A stretch of DNA of 32,138 bases from JAHJDR01 sp964609965 (GTDB taxonomy: Bacteria > UBA10199 > JADGCS01), in contig CAZSTS010000027.1 in the NCBI GenBank assembly GCA_964609965.1, positions 1 through 32,138 of the forward strand. The letters are read 5' to 3'. Of this stretch, positions 30,805-32,138 are shown piece by piece. The notes beneath the pieces are model-generated. The model saw nothing but the letters and a program-made list of their open reading frames with translations, had not been told where the DNA came from and searched no databases. Each line of letters begins with the position of its first letter. Within the stretch, counting starts at the first letter, position 1. Both the position numbers and the translations under genes were made by a program.

Positions 30805-31579
30805 AAAGAAATTAAAACAAAAAACATTCCTTCTGACTCGTTCCAAAGAAGATAATAAGGTATTAAAAGTTCTTATTGAGAAAAAGGGAGCCCAAGCTAT
30901 TTCTTGGCCTGTTTTTTCCTACGTCGAGAACCGCACTACGCCAAAATTGAGACAGGAACTCAGAAAGATATCTCAATATGATTGGCTCATTTTTACGAGC
31001 AAAAGAAGCGTTTCCTATTTTTTTAAGAAATATGAGAGAGCTCACAGGTCAACTTTGTCTCTAAAAACCGTGAAGATCGCAGCGATTGGCAAGGTAACAG
31101 CCAAAGCTATCAAAGAAAGAGGCCTCAAGGTTGATTTTTTGCCTCAGCAATCATCTTCACAAGGACTGATTAAGGCTTCTGTTTTTAAAAGGAAAAAGGG
31201 ATTAAAGATTTTTATCCCAAGAGCCAGTGATGCCCGAAAAGAGTTTGTCGAGGCCTATAAAACTCAGCATTGTATTGTTTCTCCTGTTTTTTATTATAAA
31301 AGGTATTTCAAGTATATGCCTTCGCGAATAAATAAACTCAAGCAAATAAAGATTGATTGGGTTTTGTTTTTCAGTCCTTCAGCAGTGAAGGGTTTTATCA
31401 GTTATTTTTCGAAGAAAGCGACACTCTCTTTTTTCAAAGGAGTGAAAATCGCTGTGATTGGCAAAACAACAGAAAGTTTTCTTAAGATTTATGGGCTTAA
31501 AGCAGATCTTGTGGAGAAAAAGGCAACGGGAGAGGGATTGATAAAACAATGCCTAAGTCGTCGTAAAAGTAAAATATAG
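30800..31579 (+). CDS. hemD: uroporphyrinogen-III synthase HemD
   Basis: Cyclises hydroxymethylbilane to uroporphyrinogen III in heme and corrin synthesis. The 259-aa length is normal. The two-lobed family pattern is seen: LLTRSKEDN near the start, YDWLIFTSKRSVSYFF, VKIAAIGKVTAKAIKERGLKVDFLP, then in the second lobe IDWVLFFSPSAVKGF and VKIAVIGKTTESFLKIYGLKADLV. It is unusually Lys-rich. Other hem genes are absent. The start codon is in the 7-bp array; an in-frame GTG three bases earlier is also possible. Translation may be coupled to dprA, whose stop is 20 bases upstream. Confidence 0.88.
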   Translation: MRKKLKQKTFLLTRSKEDNKVLKVLIEKKGAQAISWPVFSYVENRTTPKLRQELRKISQYDWLIFTSKRSVSYFFKKYERAHRSTLSLKTVKIAAIGKVTAKAIKERGLKVDFLPQQSSSQGLIKASVFKRKKGLKIFIPRASDARKEFVEAYKTQHCIVSPVFYYKRYFKYMPSRINKLKQIKIDWVLFFSPSAVKGFISYFSKKATLSFFKGVKIAVIGKTTESFLKIYGLKADLVEKKATGEGLIKQCLSRRKSKI

Positions 31580-31601
31580 AAAGTTTATCGTTTTAGGGTT
31601 A

Positions 31602-31698
31602 CGGTTACGATGCCCGTATCGTTTAGCGGTTTGGGTTACGTCTGAATACAACACGTAGCCGTAACCGATTGACGAAACGGGCTTCGTTGCCCTAACCG
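31602..31698. repeat. 97-bp hairpin element, copy 2
   Basis: Arms CGGTTACGATGCCCGTATCG and ...ACGAAACGGGCTTC...CCCTAACCG closely match the copy at 19908-20005, in the same orientation. The centre differs. It lies between hemD and the MATE gene and ends 14 bases before the MATE start. Confidence 0.85.
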
Positions 31699-31712
31699 TG
31701 ACCGAGCAAAAT

Positions 31713-32114
31713 ATGACGAATCAAATTAAATATACAAAAGAACTTCTCGTGCTCACATGGCCTATTATGTTTGGGTTTATAGGGCACATGCTTATTGGGG
31801 CTGGAGATGTGTTTGTGGCAGGGCGGCATAGCGCAGAGGTTTTGGCAGCAATAGCCATAGCGAATACTATGTTTATTTTGGTTTATGCGCTTTGTATTGG
31901 TCTCATGATTAGCATTTCACCTGTTTTATCAAAAGAAAGGGGTGAGGGAAGGAATATTAATGAGCATATATGGACTTGTCTTTTGTACGGAACTCTTATT
32001 TCTGTGGGATCATTTTTTCTGCTAAGATTTTCCATTAGTTTTGTTCCCCTTATTGGTGTTGAAAAGGCTCTTGTCCCCATGATTCGAGAGCGTAAAATAT
32101 TTTGTGTAAACTGA
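31713..32114 (+). pseudogene. MATE-family efflux transporter, truncated
   Basis: The N-terminal part of a MATE transporter, probably interrupted. From the ATG at 31713 it reads ELLVLTWPIMFGFIGHMLIGAGDVFVAGRHSAEVLAAIAIANTMF, the normal first two membrane segments, then LMISISPVLSKERGEGRN and two more segments to about residue 118. A complete protein has about 450 aa. The frame ends in a short unrelated tail (RKIFCVN) and a stop at 32112-32114. The sequence GAGCGTAAAATATTTTGTGTAAA (about 32088-32110) looks like an IS256-type terminal repeat, so an insertion probably broke the gene. A GTG at 31698 is an alternative start. The 3' half would lie outside the window. Confidence 0.7.
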
Positions 32115-32138
32115 ACCATGTTGTTAAACGACCACATT
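32088..32138. mobile_element. possible IS256-type end
   Basis: The MATE frame ends abruptly where GAGCGTAAAATATTTTGTGT begins. Terminal repeats of IS256-like elements often look like TTTACACAAAAT.TTTTACGCTC on the other strand. Only about 50 bases are present, with no transposase, so this rests on memory of the family's ends. Confidence 0.45.

Overview
The window is an AT-rich stretch of bacterial chromosome. It most resembles an uncultured member of the former Deltaproteobacteria / Bdellovibrionota side of the tree. This is an inference from gene content: a TIGR02147-type regulator, a small histone-fold protein like those of Bdellovibrio, a prkA-yeaH-spoVR operon, Mla-type lipid transport (so a Gram-negative envelope) and several lipoproteins. 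A tungsten-type aldehyde:ferredoxin oxidoreductase points to anaerobic or microaerobic metabolism. Both edges look like insertion-sequence ends (bases 1-45, and from about 32088 on, where a MATE gene breaks off), so the window may be one assembled contig bounded by repeats.

Layout. 1-900: an intact Y1 (RAYT-like) transposase with a palindromic repeat right behind it. 887-3639: a TIGR02147 regulator co-oriented with one cysteine-rich lipoprotein and divergent from a paralogous one, with AGTTTACA boxes between. 3864-4934: a secreted protein of unknown function. 5236-5463: a bacterial histone with a lysine-rich tail. 5631-7349: recJ. 7638-8162: a phasin-like, H1-like basic protein. 8522-9424: an unknown protein. 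9612-9685: tRNA-Arg(UCG) with two tRNA fragments beside it. 9967-13518 (minus strand): a fused PyrD-PyrK dihydroorotate dehydrogenase and the aldehyde oxidoreductase. 13720-15004: small unknown and secreted proteins, one of them a frameshifted paralog. 15034-19782 (minus strand): NHL-propeller lipoprotein, DciA-like DUF721 protein, myo-inositol-1-phosphate synthase, membrane-anchored metallophosphoesterase, Maf. 20038-23154: lipoprotein-mlaE-mlaF-mlaD operon. 23391-28117: prkA-yeaH-spoVR. 28147-28932: CAP/SCP-domain protein. 29163-31579: HU, dprA, hemD. 31713-end: truncated MATE transporter.

The core genes are ordinary; the spacers are not. At least eleven intergenic loci carry short degenerate tandem arrays with a fixed period of 7 or 8 bp but unrelated unit sequences. 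Some run into stop and start codons. Others carry a dispersed CCTTCGACT...GCTCAGG motif, a 97-98 bp hairpin element in two copies, a 151-bp long palindrome, and a REP-like palindrome next to the RAYT gene. This spacer ecology, the tailed histone, and the regulator with paired Cys-rich lipoproteins are the parts most worth following up.
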